DNA from: Chitinophagaceae bacterium UBA7600
Lineage (GTDB): Bacteria; Bacteroidota; Bacteroidia; Chitinophagales; Chitinophagaceae
NCBI GenBank assembly: GCA_002478885.1
Contig: DLKC01000004.1
Span: 35,236-99,235 of the forward strand
DNA length: 64,000 nucleotides
Direction of reading: 5' to 3'
The notes below the pieces were generated by a model. The model was not told the DNA's origin. It did not search any database and saw only the letters and a list, made by a program, of their open reading frames with translations. Each line of letters begins with the position of its first letter. Within the stretch, counting starts at the first letter, position 1. The translations under genes were made by a program, and so were the position numbers. Shown piece by piece: positions 54,397 to 62,437 of this stretch.

Positions 54397-54765
54397 TCAT
54401 TCAGCTAAATCAAGTTTTGTTGAAGAAAGAACAGGGTTGCGAAGATTTTCTAAATAAAGATTAACCCCGTCTTTAGAAAAGTAAATTTTCAGATAATTTG
54501 GAATCTTAGTAGCTATTTTCCTTCCATCTTTAAAAGTGAATTCTAAAAACTTATTTATAAGTGTGGGGTAAAATAATGGAAGTGGTTTTACATCTTTTAA
54601 TGATTTAACAGAATAAGTGCCTTTTTCCCACAGATTATTAAAGCTAATAACCCCATTGCCGATTTTTATGTCATAGAATTTTTTGTAATAAAGATTAATA
54701 AAAATAAAAATTATAAACGCTATTATCGTTAGAAACAACATGTAGGTTGTGAATTTTAAAATCAA
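54397..54765 (-). CDS. Hypothetical membrane protein, probably 5'-frameshifted
   Basis: 122 residues if started at the TTG at 54765. An N-terminal membrane helix (about 5-28) leads into a beta-rich soluble domain (KFYDIKIGNGVISFNNLWEKGTYSVKSLKDVKPLPLF) that looks PH-like. Upstream, the same frame encodes a second hydrophobic helix (GLLGYFFIIFLIFLI) but no start. A plausible ATG (54863, MKSNYVFESTG) is in the neighbouring frame, so a one-base shift near 54800-54830 may have broken the gene. AT-rich; no family known. Confidence 0.5.
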   Translation of the reverse strand: MILKFTTYMLFLTIIAFIIFIFINLYYKKFYDIKIGNGVISFNNLWEKGTYSVKSLKDVKPLPLFYPTLINKFLEFTFKDGRKIATKIPNYLKIYFSKDGVNLYLENLRNPVLSSTKLDLAE

Positions 54766-54892
54766 AAAAATAAGAAATATTATAAAAAAATACCCGAGAA
54801 GCCCAATAAAGCTATCTGTCCATCTTTATTCCCAGTTGATTCAAAAACGTAATTACTTTTCATGAATCAGTCTTTTTTTTATCTTTTATAGT

Positions 54893-55102
54893 TGCCTCAG
54901 TTTGGCGCAGGTCTACTGACCTTTTCCGGTAAGAGGGATTCACGAATTTATTTTTACTGCACATGGCAATTAAGATACGAATTTTTGCTTTGCACTTTCC
55001 GTTTTTGTTGCGTGGTATTGATGCCGTACAATAAATTGAGGCCGTTGTATATTTGAACCAGGTAACAAATTGAGAGAGGTCGGAGACTTGCACCATGATG
55101 GG
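54893..55102. mobile_element. MITE-like element 3 (about 210 bp, copy B of a direct repeat)
   Basis: The left end is TTGGCGCAGGTCTACTGACC and the right end GGTCGGAGACTTGCACCA is decayed. The interior aligns with element 2 throughout. TATATTTG at 55048-55055 lies about 80 bp before the next + strand gene and could drive it. Confidence 0.8.
55048..55055 (+). promoter_or_regulatory. Promoter-like -7 box inside MITE-like element 3
   Basis: TATATTTG fits TAnnTTTG and is conserved at the equivalent place in element 2 (53851-53858). Confidence 0.4.
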
Positions 55103-55135
55103 GTACACTTTTCGTTGACCACGTAGACAACCAAA

Positions 55136-55555
55136 ATGACGAACATGCAAAAGAAAATAAATCTAATTGTAGGATCAATAATGATCCTGTTTTGCGTGTT
55201 CTGGATTGCAAAAGGTTTCTATACTGATTCAGAATTTAACCACAATTTTAAAATTACTTCTGGCCAAGTAAATCGAGTTACTAATGTTTTACGACAAAGC
55301 GACAATAGAAATATTGAATTTGAATATTATGTAAATGGGGAAAAAATAGTAAGGAATAATATTATTCATCTTTGCAGCAATTTAACAGACGAAAAATTGC
55401 GGCAATTGCTTATAAACAAATCCTTCCCTGTTGCTTACGACTTAAAAGATGCTGACGTAAGTTCGATTATATTAACAAGCGAAGATGCTCATAATTTCGA
55501 TTATAAAATATCAGACTCTTTACTGATTTGTGATTCAATATTGACCTGCAAATAA
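55136..55555 (+). CDS. Hypothetical DUF3592-like single-pass membrane protein
   Basis: 139 residues (the start could be 9 bp later). One membrane helix (about 8-27, INLIVGSIMILFCVFWIAKGF) is followed by a small beta-rich domain (ITSGQVNRVTNVLRQSDNRNIEFEYYVNGEKI), similar in layout to DUF3592 proteins. AT-rich, directly downstream of MITE-like element 3. Function unknown. Confidence 0.65.
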   Translation: MTNMQKKINLIVGSIMILFCVFWIAKGFYTDSEFNHNFKITSGQVNRVTNVLRQSDNRNIEFEYYVNGEKIVRNNIIHLCSNLTDEKLRQLLINKSFPVAYDLKDADVSSIILTSEDAHNFDYKISDSLLICDSILTCK

Positions 55556-55653
55556 TCCTATTTGGCATTAGTCAGGAAAACTTCACCAGTATGGAAAAGA
55601 CCTGTATATACAAGTTATGCTATGTCTCTTTGCCAGGTAGCATTCCTGACGAT

Positions 55654-55706
55654 GAAGTGTGCGACGCAACGAAAGCCCCATGCATGTTTAACAGCCGGGC
55701 CCATAA
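55654..55706 (-). repeat. Dispersed element, copy 22 (short form)
   Basis: On the minus strand: AATTTATGGGCCCGGC, ATGCATGGGGC, then GTTGCGTCGCACACTTC. It lies about 100 bp upstream of aguB. Confidence 0.8.
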
Positions 55707-55806
55707 ATTTTCTGCATCCTAAAATCACCAAATTCCTAAATCCCGCAATCTCAAAATCACCATATCTTCCGATTCGCTAATTTCGCAACCTTATAAAACA
55801 CGATCT

Positions 55807-56682
55807 ATGGCTAAAGTAAAAATAGGGCTTGTTCAAATGAGTTGCACCGGGCATAAGCCCGCCAACTTTGAAAAGGCAGTGAATAAAATAAGAGAAGCCG
55901 CAGCAAAAGGCGCGCAGATCGTTTGCCTGCAGGAGCTTTTTACTTCGCTTTATTTCTGCGATGTGGAAGACTACGAAAATTTCAAACTGGCAGAAGTGAT
56001 ACCTGGTCCGTCAACGGAAGTGTTGGGCAAACTTGCTGCAGAACTGGGTGTGGTGATCATCGCATCCTTGTTTGAAAAACGCACGCAGGGCATTTATCAC
56101 AATACCACCGCAGTGCTCGATGCCGATGGAATCTATCTTGGCAAGTACCGCAAAATGCATATACCCGACGACCCTTCTTACTATGAGAAGTTTTATTTTA
56201 CCCCGGGCGATCTCGGTTATAAAATATTCAAAACAAAATATGCCAGTATCGGCGTGCTTATCTGCTGGGATCAGTGGTACCCCGAAGCTGCACGCATTAC
56301 GGCTTTGATGGGCGCGGAGATCTTATTTTATCCGACCGCGATTGGCTGGCATATTTCACAGGACGAAGCGACAAATACAGAACAATACAATGCATGGCAA
56401 ACCATTCAGCGCAGCCATGCTGTCGCCAATGGCGTACACGTAGTGAGCGTTAACCGTTGCGGTCATGAGCAGAATGGCGCCATGAAATTCTGGGGAGGTT
56501 CCTTCATCGCCAACCCTTTTGGAAGCGTTATTTACAAGGCGTCGCATGATGACGAAGAAGTGCATGTGGAGGAACTTGATCTCAATAAAACAGACAGCTA
56601 CCGCACACACTGGCCATTTTTACGCGACAGGAGAATCGACTCTTACCAGCCGATAACGAAGCGGTTTATTGATGAGGAGTGA
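55807..56682 (+). CDS. aguB: N-carbamoylputrescine amidohydrolase AguB
   Basis: 291-residue carbon-nitrogen hydrolase with the catalytic triad E43 (LQELFTS), K116 (KYRKMHIP) and C153 (LICWDQWYPE). The DQWYPEAARI, YPTAIGW and HVVSVNRCG stretches match plant-type N-carbamoylputrescine amidase, which releases putrescine, CO2 and ammonia. The gene for agmatine deiminase follows 88 bp downstream, so the two enzymes complete agmatine to putrescine. A repeat element lies in the gap. Confidence 0.94.
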   Translation: MAKVKIGLVQMSCTGHKPANFEKAVNKIREAAAKGAQIVCLQELFTSLYFCDVEDYENFKLAEVIPGPSTEVLGKLAAELGVVIIASLFEKRTQGIYHNTTAVLDADGIYLGKYRKMHIPDDPSYYEKFYFTPGDLGYKIFKTKYASIGVLICWDQWYPEAARITALMGAEILFYPTAIGWHISQDEATNTEQYNAWQTIQRSHAVANGVHVVSVNRCGHEQNGAMKFWGGSFIANPFGSVIYKASHDDEEVHVEELDLNKTDSYRTHWPFLRDRRIDSYQPITKRFIDEE

Positions 56683-56699
56683 TTTGTAAGCAAACATAA

Positions 56700-56736
56700 T
56701 AACGCTATTCTGCTTCGTAGTGTCACTCACTTGTAC
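56700..56736 (+). repeat. Dispersed element, copy 23 (between aguB and aguA)
   Basis: Core GTAGTGTCACTCACTTGTAC at 56717-56736. It ends 34 bp before the aguA start codon, so it sits in the leader of aguA. Confidence 0.7.
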
Positions 56737-56770
56737 GATTTGTTCATCACTGATCATAAACTTTTTTTGA

Positions 56771-57826
56771 ATGACTTTTGATAATACAACTTCCCCTAAA
56801 TCTCTCGGCTATTATTTCCCTGCAGAGTTTGCACCACATGTGGCAACATGGCTGAGCTGGCCGCATAAAGAAGCAAGCTGGCCGGGTAAAATTCATACCA
56901 TATTTCCCTATTATAGCCAGTTTATTAAAGAGCTTACAAGGAGTGAAATCGTTCGTATTAACGTGCGTGATGAAGCGATGAAAAGGTTTGCGCTTGATCA
57001 TTTACAAAAAGTGGACGCTGATTTCTCTAAGATTGAATTTTATATGCATCCAACCAATGATGCCTGGTGCAGGGATCATGGCCCGGCTTTTCTTATCAAT
57101 CCCAATGCAGATCAGAAAAAAGTGGTGGTCGACTGGGGATATAATGCATGGGGTGGAAAATATCCCCCGTTCGATCTCGACGATAATATCCCAACACTGA
57201 TTGCGAAGGAATTTGGCTTGCCTGTTTTTTACCCGGGCATTGTGATGGAAGGCGGGTCTGTTGACTTTAATGGAAAGGGAACAGTAATTACATCAACAGC
57301 TTGTTTGTTGAATCCAAATCGTAACCCACATTTAAGCCAGGAACAGGTAGAAAATTATCTGCAACATTTCTACGGGGTGGAGCAGGTGCTTTGGGTTGAC
57401 GATGGTATTGTAGGTGATGATACCGATGGGCATATTGATGATACGGTTCGTTTTATAAATGAAGACACCGTGATAGCGGTGGTGGAAGAAAATGTAAATG
57501 ATGAGAATCATGCTTTGCTCAGGCAAAACCTGCAACAATTAAAGCAAATGCGTTTGCTGAACGGAAAGCAATTGAATATTGTTGAGTTGCCCATGCCGGA
57601 TGAATTGTATTACGAAGACCAGCGGCTACCTTGTTCTTACGCCAATTTTTATATTGCCAACCACGCGGTGATCGTTCCTACTTTCAGAAGTAAGAATGAT
57701 GATAAGGCATTGCAGGTTATTCAGCAGTGTTTTCCCGGCAGGGAAGTGGTGGGTATCGATTCAACAGAAATCATCTGGGGGCTTGGCAGCTTTCATTGCC
57801 TTAGCCAGCAGGAGCCGGCGGTGTAG
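56771..57826 (+). CDS. aguA: Agmatine deiminase AguA
   Basis: 351-residue guanidino-group deiminase of the agmatine deiminase family. Key motifs are PTNDAWCRDHGP (about 94-104), EGGSVDFNGKGT, GIVGDDTDGHIDDTVRF and the C-terminal catalytic Cys C343 in GSFHCLSQQEP. It converts agmatine to N-carbamoylputrescine and ammonia, the step before AguB. The start is an ATG with no clear Shine-Dalgarno. Putrescine made here would feed polyamine synthesis. Confidence 0.95.
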   Translation: MTFDNTTSPKSLGYYFPAEFAPHVATWLSWPHKEASWPGKIHTIFPYYSQFIKELTRSEIVRINVRDEAMKRFALDHLQKVDADFSKIEFYMHPTNDAWCRDHGPAFLINPNADQKKVVVDWGYNAWGGKYPPFDLDDNIPTLIAKEFGLPVFYPGIVMEGGSVDFNGKGTVITSTACLLNPNRNPHLSQEQVENYLQHFYGVEQVLWVDDGIVGDDTDGHIDDTVRFINEDTVIAVVEENVNDENHALLRQNLQQLKQMRLLNGKQLNIVELPMPDELYYEDQRLPCSYANFYIANHAVIVPTFRSKNDDKALQVIQQCFPGREVVGIDSTEIIWGLGSFHCLSQQEPAV

Positions 57827-57881
57827 ATTGATTTGCTGCATATCCCACCCTTCTGCTGAGCGGTGTTGTGAACGGTGAAAG

Positions 57882-57932
57882 GATTGCGACGCAACGAAGA
57901 TGCCACGGAGAACCAAAGCCGGTATTAAAAAT
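57882..57932 (-). repeat. Dispersed element, copy 24 (short form)
   Basis: On the minus strand: TTTTTAATACCGGC, GTGGCATCTTC, then GTTGCGTCGCAATCC. It is downstream of aguA, so the agu pair is flanked and split by three copies. Confidence 0.75.
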
Positions 57933-57940
57933 ATTGCATA

Positions 57941-57972
57941 AAAAAGGGGACCACGGAAAACCGCGATCCCTT
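57941..57972 (-). terminator. Intrinsic terminator of the sigma/anti-sigma/barrel operon
   Basis: Stem AAGGGATCGCGG / CCGTGGTCCCCTT around TTTT, followed on the minus strand by a T-run. Confidence 0.8.
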
Positions 57973-58005
57973 CTTTAATGCACAAACGAGAAAATTTTTG
58001 TATGC

Positions 58006-58881
58006 TTACCAGTTGCTGAATCTTAACCCGATTGTGTAGGGGTATTGTTTAACGCCATACTTGTGCAGCGGGTTGATGCTGTAACTGCCGTACAGTCTTA
58101 CCGGTCCGAGGCCAACCTCTCCAACATAGGCAAAGCGCCAGGGATCGAGATCGAAGCTGCCATGCAGCTTTTGTTTGCCGCGCTCATCGCTTATTTGCTT
58201 GTTGCGGCTGTTATACAAATAGCCTGCGCTCATACCAACGCTGAAGCTTAACCCCTGTCTTTTATTCCTGAACGGGCTTATGTTGATCATAACAGGGATG
58301 GTCACATAATCGGCCGCCAGTTTATTTTTGGAGAACACCACCGAGTCGCGGAAAATATAAGATGGGTTTTTGTGATAACTGATATTGGTCTCATAACGGT
58401 AGTTATACATTTCAAGTCCAAGGCCATACTTAAGATTAACTACCTCGTTGATCACATTCAGCTTTTGCATAAACAGCCAGATGTTTACGTTCGACGATTT
58501 GCCATTGTTGAGGTTAAGATCGCTGCTCGTGAAATCGGGGCCGCCCTGTGCGTTAAGATAACTGTTGGCTTCGGGAGAACCATACACCGTTTTATCGCGC
58601 CAGTTTGCAAAACCAAGGTCGAAGATGAGCCAGTTGGTGCTAACAGCCGAATGATGCCGGTAACTGCCGTAACTGCTGCTGCGTGATTCATTGCCTATGG
58701 TAATGTCGACTGAGTAATGTGTAGTGTCTGCTTCGTATGTTTTTTTGGGTTTATCTTTTTTAATGATAATAAAGCCACCCACCTTTACCGTATCTGTTTC
58801 ATTTGGTTTGGTTGTATCTGACTGGGCAAAAACGCTGCCTCCCAGCAACACAACTGCTGTTGTAAAAATGATCCGTTTCAT
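58006..58881 (-). CDS. PorT-family outer membrane beta-barrel protein
   Basis: 291 residues with a signal peptide (about 1-19, MKRIIFTTAVVLLGGSVFA). A charged linker (DTVKVGGFIIIKKDKPKKTYEAD) is followed by barrel strands (about 85-291; NWLIFDLGFANW, YGLGLEMYNYRYETNISYH, GLSFSVGMSAGYLYN) and an aromatic end (YTIGLRFSNW). It is the last gene of a three-gene operon after the sigma and anti-sigma-like genes (26 bp gap), so it may be part of their regulon. Role unknown. Confidence 0.82.
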   Translation of the reverse strand: MKRIIFTTAVVLLGGSVFAQSDTTKPNETDTVKVGGFIIIKKDKPKKTYEADTTHYSVDITIGNESRSSSYGSYRHHSAVSTNWLIFDLGFANWRDKTVYGSPEANSYLNAQGGPDFTSSDLNLNNGKSSNVNIWLFMQKLNVINEVVNLKYGLGLEMYNYRYETNISYHKNPSYIFRDSVVFSKNKLAADYVTIPVMINISPFRNKRQGLSFSVGMSAGYLYNSRNKQISDERGKQKLHGSFDLDPWRFAYVGEVGLGPVRLYGSYSINPLHKYGVKQYPYTIGLRFSNW

Positions 58882-58907
58882 ATGTTTCTTTGATTGTAAA
58901 ATGATTG

Positions 58908-60047
58908 CTAATTGGTATTTAACTCGAAGTTGGCAACCTGCAGTTTGCCATTTTCTCCCTCAGCGGCGTTTTTTGTTTTTCCTGAAAAAATGCCGCCAAC
59001 TTTTTTCATGATACCACGTACTTTGTTTTTGTTCAGCCCTATGGAGCCAATATACAGGGTGTTACTGTTTGCGTCTTCATTTGGGTTTATCTCTTTGTAA
59101 ACAGCGGGTTTTGCATAGCTGTCATTGGCTGAAGAAAAATCTGAATGGGTATTCTGGTAAGCGTAAATATCTTTTTGTTGTTGTTCGTTCGTATTTGCGT
59201 TGTTGTCAGTTGAGCCGCTGTTGTGATCGGTATTTGCGGCAACAGTGCCGATGCTGATATCAATAGCCGTATTCTTATTTTGCACATCATGATTGTCAAT
59301 GGCCGCAACGGTTGATTGGTCATTGGGTTGTGTTTGCTGAACAGCTACCGGCAATGGTTTATTTTGTTGCTTTACAACGGGTGCTATATCCTGTACTTTT
59401 TGTTTTTCTTTCTCACCGGTTAACGCTATGGTTGATTGCTGAGCATTGTTGTTATCGGGCACCTGGTGGTTAACAGAACTGTCGATCTGTTGAACAGGAT
59501 TGGTAGGCTTCTTTTCCGGCTGTGCCTGCACAATCTGACCCTGCTCATGGGTTTTGGGCAACATCATCCATACCGCAATGCCTATCCCGGTGAATATAGC
59601 TGCAATAGCAAACCTTTTAAGCATTAACGGTATTACCCTCGGTTCTTCTTTCCTGTAGAGTGATTGTTTGTCTTCAAAAACAAGCACTTCGGGTTCAAGT
59701 TTTGCTTGCTTAAGCAGTGTGAATGCTTCCTGGAACTGCGGATGCTGTAACACAAATTTTTCCACTTCCTGGCGCCCGGTCGCATCAAGCTCTTCATCTA
59801 TATAGTTCAGGAAATATTCTTCATGGTTCTCCGCGCCAATACTGCCAGGGCCTTTTAATAAAGCTTCTTTGTTGCCGAAGAATATGTCATCATCAGGTAA
59901 CAACTTTGCCTGTTGCAGCATATCCATTTCACTTTGGAGATCGGGGTTCTGCTGCATAAAAGATTCCACTGCGGCACGTTGCTGGGCTGTAAGCTCATTG
60001 TCAACATACATCAGTAAAAATTCTTCGTAGTTATGCCTGTTAATCAT
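58908..60047 (-). CDS. Putative anti-sigma factor-like membrane protein
   Basis: 379 residues. The N-terminal cytoplasmic part (about 1-150) contains two tandem zinc-finger-like or helical anti-sigma repeats without Cys (NYEEFLLMYVDNELTAQQRAAVESFMQQNP and NHEEYFLNYIDEELDATGRQEVEKFVLQHP). One membrane helix follows (about 152-172, FAIAAIFTGIGIAVWMML). The periplasmic part is a long Gln/Asn-rich low-complexity region. It lies 52 bp downstream of an ECF sigma gene, the standard arrangement for sigma and anti-sigma pairs. It probably holds the sigma factor at the membrane (inference). Confidence 0.78.
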   Translation of the reverse strand: MINRHNYEEFLLMYVDNELTAQQRAAVESFMQQNPDLQSEMDMLQQAKLLPDDDIFFGNKEALLKGPGSIGAENHEEYFLNYIDEELDATGRQEVEKFVLQHPQFQEAFTLLKQAKLEPEVLVFEDKQSLYRKEEPRVIPLMLKRFAIAAIFTGIGIAVWMMLPKTHEQGQIVQAQPEKKPTNPVQQIDSSVNHQVPDNNNAQQSTIALTGEKEKQKVQDIAPVVKQQNKPLPVAVQQTQPNDQSTVAAIDNHDVQNKNTAIDISIGTVAANTDHNSGSTDNNANTNEQQQKDIYAYQNTHSDFSSANDSYAKPAVYKEINPNEDANSNTLYIGSIGLNKNKVRGIMKKVGGIFSGKTKNAAEGENGKLQVANFELNTN

Positions 60048-60099
60048 TTTACTCTTTTTGATAATCTTTTCAGATCCGGTTAAGTTAATTTGTTCTTTC

Positions 60100-60585
60100 T
60101 TACATCACGTTTTCTGGACTAACCAAATAATTCCGCAGTGCCAGTCTCGCACGGTGCAGGTAAACCTTCACCTGTGCTTCATTCAATCCTGTTATTCTTC
60201 CAATCTCCTCATAACTGTAGCCCTCATAATCTTTCAGCATTACCAGGCTTCGTTGTACTTCGTTAAGCCTGTTTAACGCCTCCTGCAAAGCCTTTTTCAT
60301 ATTATTTACCGGCTGCTGGTAAACTTTGGCGGTAGCCGAAAATTCGTCCTGCAGGGTAACACGTTTGCTTTTTCTCAGGTGGTCGATCATCTGGTTATAG
60401 GCAACAGTGAACAAATACGACTTGCTTTTGCCGTTTTCCACAGCATCGCGGTGAAGCCATAATTTTTCAAAAGCCGACTGAACAATATCTTTCGCGTCTT
60501 CTTCGTGTCGTAAATTCTTCACGATAAAACGGAATACATTATCAGCGTACTGGTTTACACATTCATTATATTCCCGTTCGGTCAT
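60100..60585 (-). CDS. ECF RNA polymerase sigma factor
   Basis: 161-residue sigma-70 family protein with region 2 (about 10-75: YADNVFRFIVKNLRHEEDAKDIVQSAFEKLWLHRD, SYLFTVAYNQMIDHLRKSKR) and region 4 (about 105-155: LNRLNEVQRSLVMLKDYEGYSYEEIGRITGLNEAQVKVYLHRARLALRNYL). It is the first gene of a minus-strand operon with the anti-sigma-like and barrel genes, and probably activates its own operon as such factors commonly do. The inducing signal is unknown. Confidence 0.93.
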   Translation of the reverse strand: MTEREYNECVNQYADNVFRFIVKNLRHEEDAKDIVQSAFEKLWLHRDAVENGKSKSYLFTVAYNQMIDHLRKSKRVTLQDEFSATAKVYQQPVNNMKKALQEALNRLNEVQRSLVMLKDYEGYSYEEIGRITGLNEAQVKVYLHRARLALRNYLVSPENVM

Positions 60586-60704
60586 AAACAGCGTTTCTTG
60601 TTGCGTGCATTAAAATTACCTCTGTTATACGTATCGGCCGGTTTAATGTTACATCCCGGCCCCTTTTTTTAATCAAAAAAGCCAAAAACCTTGCCGTATG
60701 GGCA

Positions 60705-60731
60705 AAAAAAAGAGGCTCCTGTTGAGCCTCT
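60705..60731 (-). terminator. Intrinsic terminator of the RRM gene
   Basis: Stem GAGGCTC / GAGCCTC, followed on the minus strand by an eight-T run, 20 bp after the stop. Confidence 0.9.
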
Positions 60732-60750
60732 CACAAGAATCTATAGCTGA

Positions 60751-61056
60751 CTACCAACGGTTATTGGAGTAAGAAGGCTTTCTTCCACCGCCATTCCTGT
60801 CACCACCACGATCTTCTTTTGGTCTTGCTTCATTCACACGGATTGCACGGCCGTCAACAGTAGCGCCATCAAGCTCTTTTATAGCTTTCTGTGCAGCAGC
60901 GTTGTCAGACATTTCAACGAAACCGAAACCACGGCTGCGATTGGTAAATTTGTCCATGATTACTTTAGCAGAAGAAACTTCACCATATTCGGCAAAAAAG
61001 CTTCTCAGGTCTTCGTCCTGAACGGCGAAGCTCAAATTTGAAACATAAATGTTCAT
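60751..61056 (-). CDS. RNA-binding protein with one RRM domain
   Basis: 101 residues: a single RRM (about 1-78) with RNP2 IYVSNL and RNP1 RGFGFVEM, then a Gly/Arg-rich tail (RGGDRNGGGRKPSYSNNRW). Such small RRM proteins are common in Bacteroidota and Cyanobacteria, bind single-stranded RNA and can be induced by cold or stress. The 5' flank (61057-61200) is AT-rich and could be a long leader, as in cold-shock genes (inference). Confidence 0.95.
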   Translation of the reverse strand: MNIYVSNLSFAVQDEDLRSFFAEYGEVSSAKVIMDKFTNRSRGFGFVEMSDNAAAQKAIKELDGATVDGRAIRVNEARPKEDRGGDRNGGGRKPSYSNNRW

Positions 61057-61416
61057 GCTGAAAAATTGATAGATTAAAAATACTTGAGAAAAAAAGCAGA
61101 CGTAAAGAAGACTAAACTAACTATTGCGAAAAAATGCTTAGCAGAAAAATATCATTCACTTAACAAATGCTGTAAGAACTCAAATTGACGCTGCAAAATT
61201 AAGGGATGCGGGGCATAGTTGTTTTTTTATTTTGCCTTTACGGCCTGTTTGCTTGTGTACCCGGCAGCATATCATTGATCATCATCCGTTGCGTCGCACC
61301 CTTGTACGTTCGGCTCTTAACGCCACAGCCGGCAGCATCCCATACACAGAAGCTGGTGGCATAATCTTTTCGCGCGATGCACGGTTTTCGGAAAAGAGAA
61401 CTAATAAAGAAGCTTG
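61057..61416. other. Intergenic region upstream of the RRM gene
   Basis: 360 bp. The first 150 bp are AT-rich and may be the RRM leader and promoter. Element copy 25 lies at 61248-61307. No gene is seen. Confidence 0.5.
61248..61307 (+). repeat. Dispersed element, copy 25 (short form)
   Basis: TGTTTGCTTGTGTACCCGGC box, GATCATCATCC, then core GTTGCGTCGCACCCTTGTAC at 61288-61307. Confidence 0.85.
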
Positions 61417-62319
61417 TTAAACAAGGTAGGTAACCCCTTCCTGGGCAAGCTGCGTGTTGGGGAACGCGGCCGAAGTTTCTGACAGAAAATCATCAAGCAG
61501 CTCGTACTTGCTGCTGAAATGCCCGATCAGTAAGCTCCCCGCATTGGCAAGCCTGGCAATAGCGGCGGCCTGCTCCGTAGTGCTGTGGTGCCTGCTGAAG
61601 GCCCGCTCTTCTGCCTCTTTTAAATAAGTGGTTTCGTGGTAAAGCAGCGAAACGCGATGCACTTTTTCTGCAATGGATTCTTTGAAAAGCGTATCTGCAC
61701 AAAAGGCATAACTCTTAGGGGGCGTTGAGGCAATAGTCACCTGCCCGTTGCCAATAACACGGCCATCCGGAGTAACGAAATCGAGGCCATTTTTAAGTTG
61801 CTCAAAAAAGCTGGCGGGTATTTCCCACTGGTTTGCTTTTTCAATAACGATCTTCCTGGGTTTTTTCTTCTCCCTTATAATAAACCCCCAGCAATCAATG
61901 CGGTGAAAAACCCTGAAGCACTCAACAGCAAATCTTTCTGTTTCTGCAATGATACCCTCATCTCCAAGAGGGTGAAAATGGATCGTGTAGGGAAGCCTGG
62001 TATCACCGGCAGAAAATTGGAGTTCCAGGATTTGTTTAAGTGGCGCCGGTGCATGAATGTGAAGATCCTGCTCCCTGTTCATTAAGCCAAAACTGGTGAG
62101 TAAACCGGGAAGGCCGAAATAATGGTCTCCATGCAGGTGCGAAATAAATATATGGTTGATTTTGCTTCTTCTTATACGGTAACGGCTTAATTGCATTTGA
62201 GTGCCTTCGCCGCAATCGATCAGGAATAGCTGGTCGTTTAATGTGACCAGTTGGGAAGTGGGGTGCCTGTCATGTGCCGGTAGTGCCGAATTATTGCCGA
62301 GGATGGTTACTCCAAACAT
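61417..62319 (-). CDS. rnz: Ribonuclease Z
   Basis: 300-residue metallo-beta-lactamase-fold nuclease that trims tRNA 3' ends. The metal motif HLHGDH is at 61-66 (H61, H63, D65, H66), with FLIDCGEGTQMQLSRYRI just before. Further motifs are CFRVFHRIDCWGFII, LLYHETTYL, and RHHSTTEQAA with the late GHFSSKY. Length is normal for short-form RNase Z. The enzyme is relevant here because the tRNA-Gly gene near the right edge carries no encoded CCA. It runs divergently from the GT2 gene. Confidence 0.95.
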   Translation of the reverse strand: MFGVTILGNNSALPAHDRHPTSQLVTLNDQLFLIDCGEGTQMQLSRYRIRRSKINHIFISHLHGDHYFGLPGLLTSFGLMNREQDLHIHAPAPLKQILELQFSAGDTRLPYTIHFHPLGDEGIIAETERFAVECFRVFHRIDCWGFIIREKKKPRKIVIEKANQWEIPASFFEQLKNGLDFVTPDGRVIGNGQVTIASTPPKSYAFCADTLFKESIAEKVHRVSLLYHETTYLKEAEERAFSRHHSTTEQAAAIARLANAGSLLIGHFSSKYELLDDFLSETSAAFPNTQLAQEGVTYLV

Positions 62320-62437
62320 GTTTTTCCGTTATTGATGATAAAGACCATGAATCGCCTGAATTTGATGCAGCATATACTAAATATCATGCCGCCGTGAATT
62401 TTGATGGCTGCGATTTGAGCATATTGTTGCCAAATGC

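Noticed and set aside
52902..55135. Integron attC sites
   Set aside because: The inverted ends GGCGCAGGTCT do not contain the GTTRRRY / RYYYAAC core and no integrase gene is in the window.
54954..55211. 85-codon minus-strand frame over MITE-like element 3
   Set aside because: It is a translation of the repeat and is not conserved as a frame in element 2.
2481..61307. The dispersed element as a CRISPR array
   Set aside because: Copies are kilobases apart, on both strands, with no regular spacers and no cas genes.
2481..61307. The dispersed element as a standard rho-independent terminator
   Set aside because: The T-run is at the 5' side of the element and no strong hairpin directly precedes it; separate ordinary terminators exist next to several copies.
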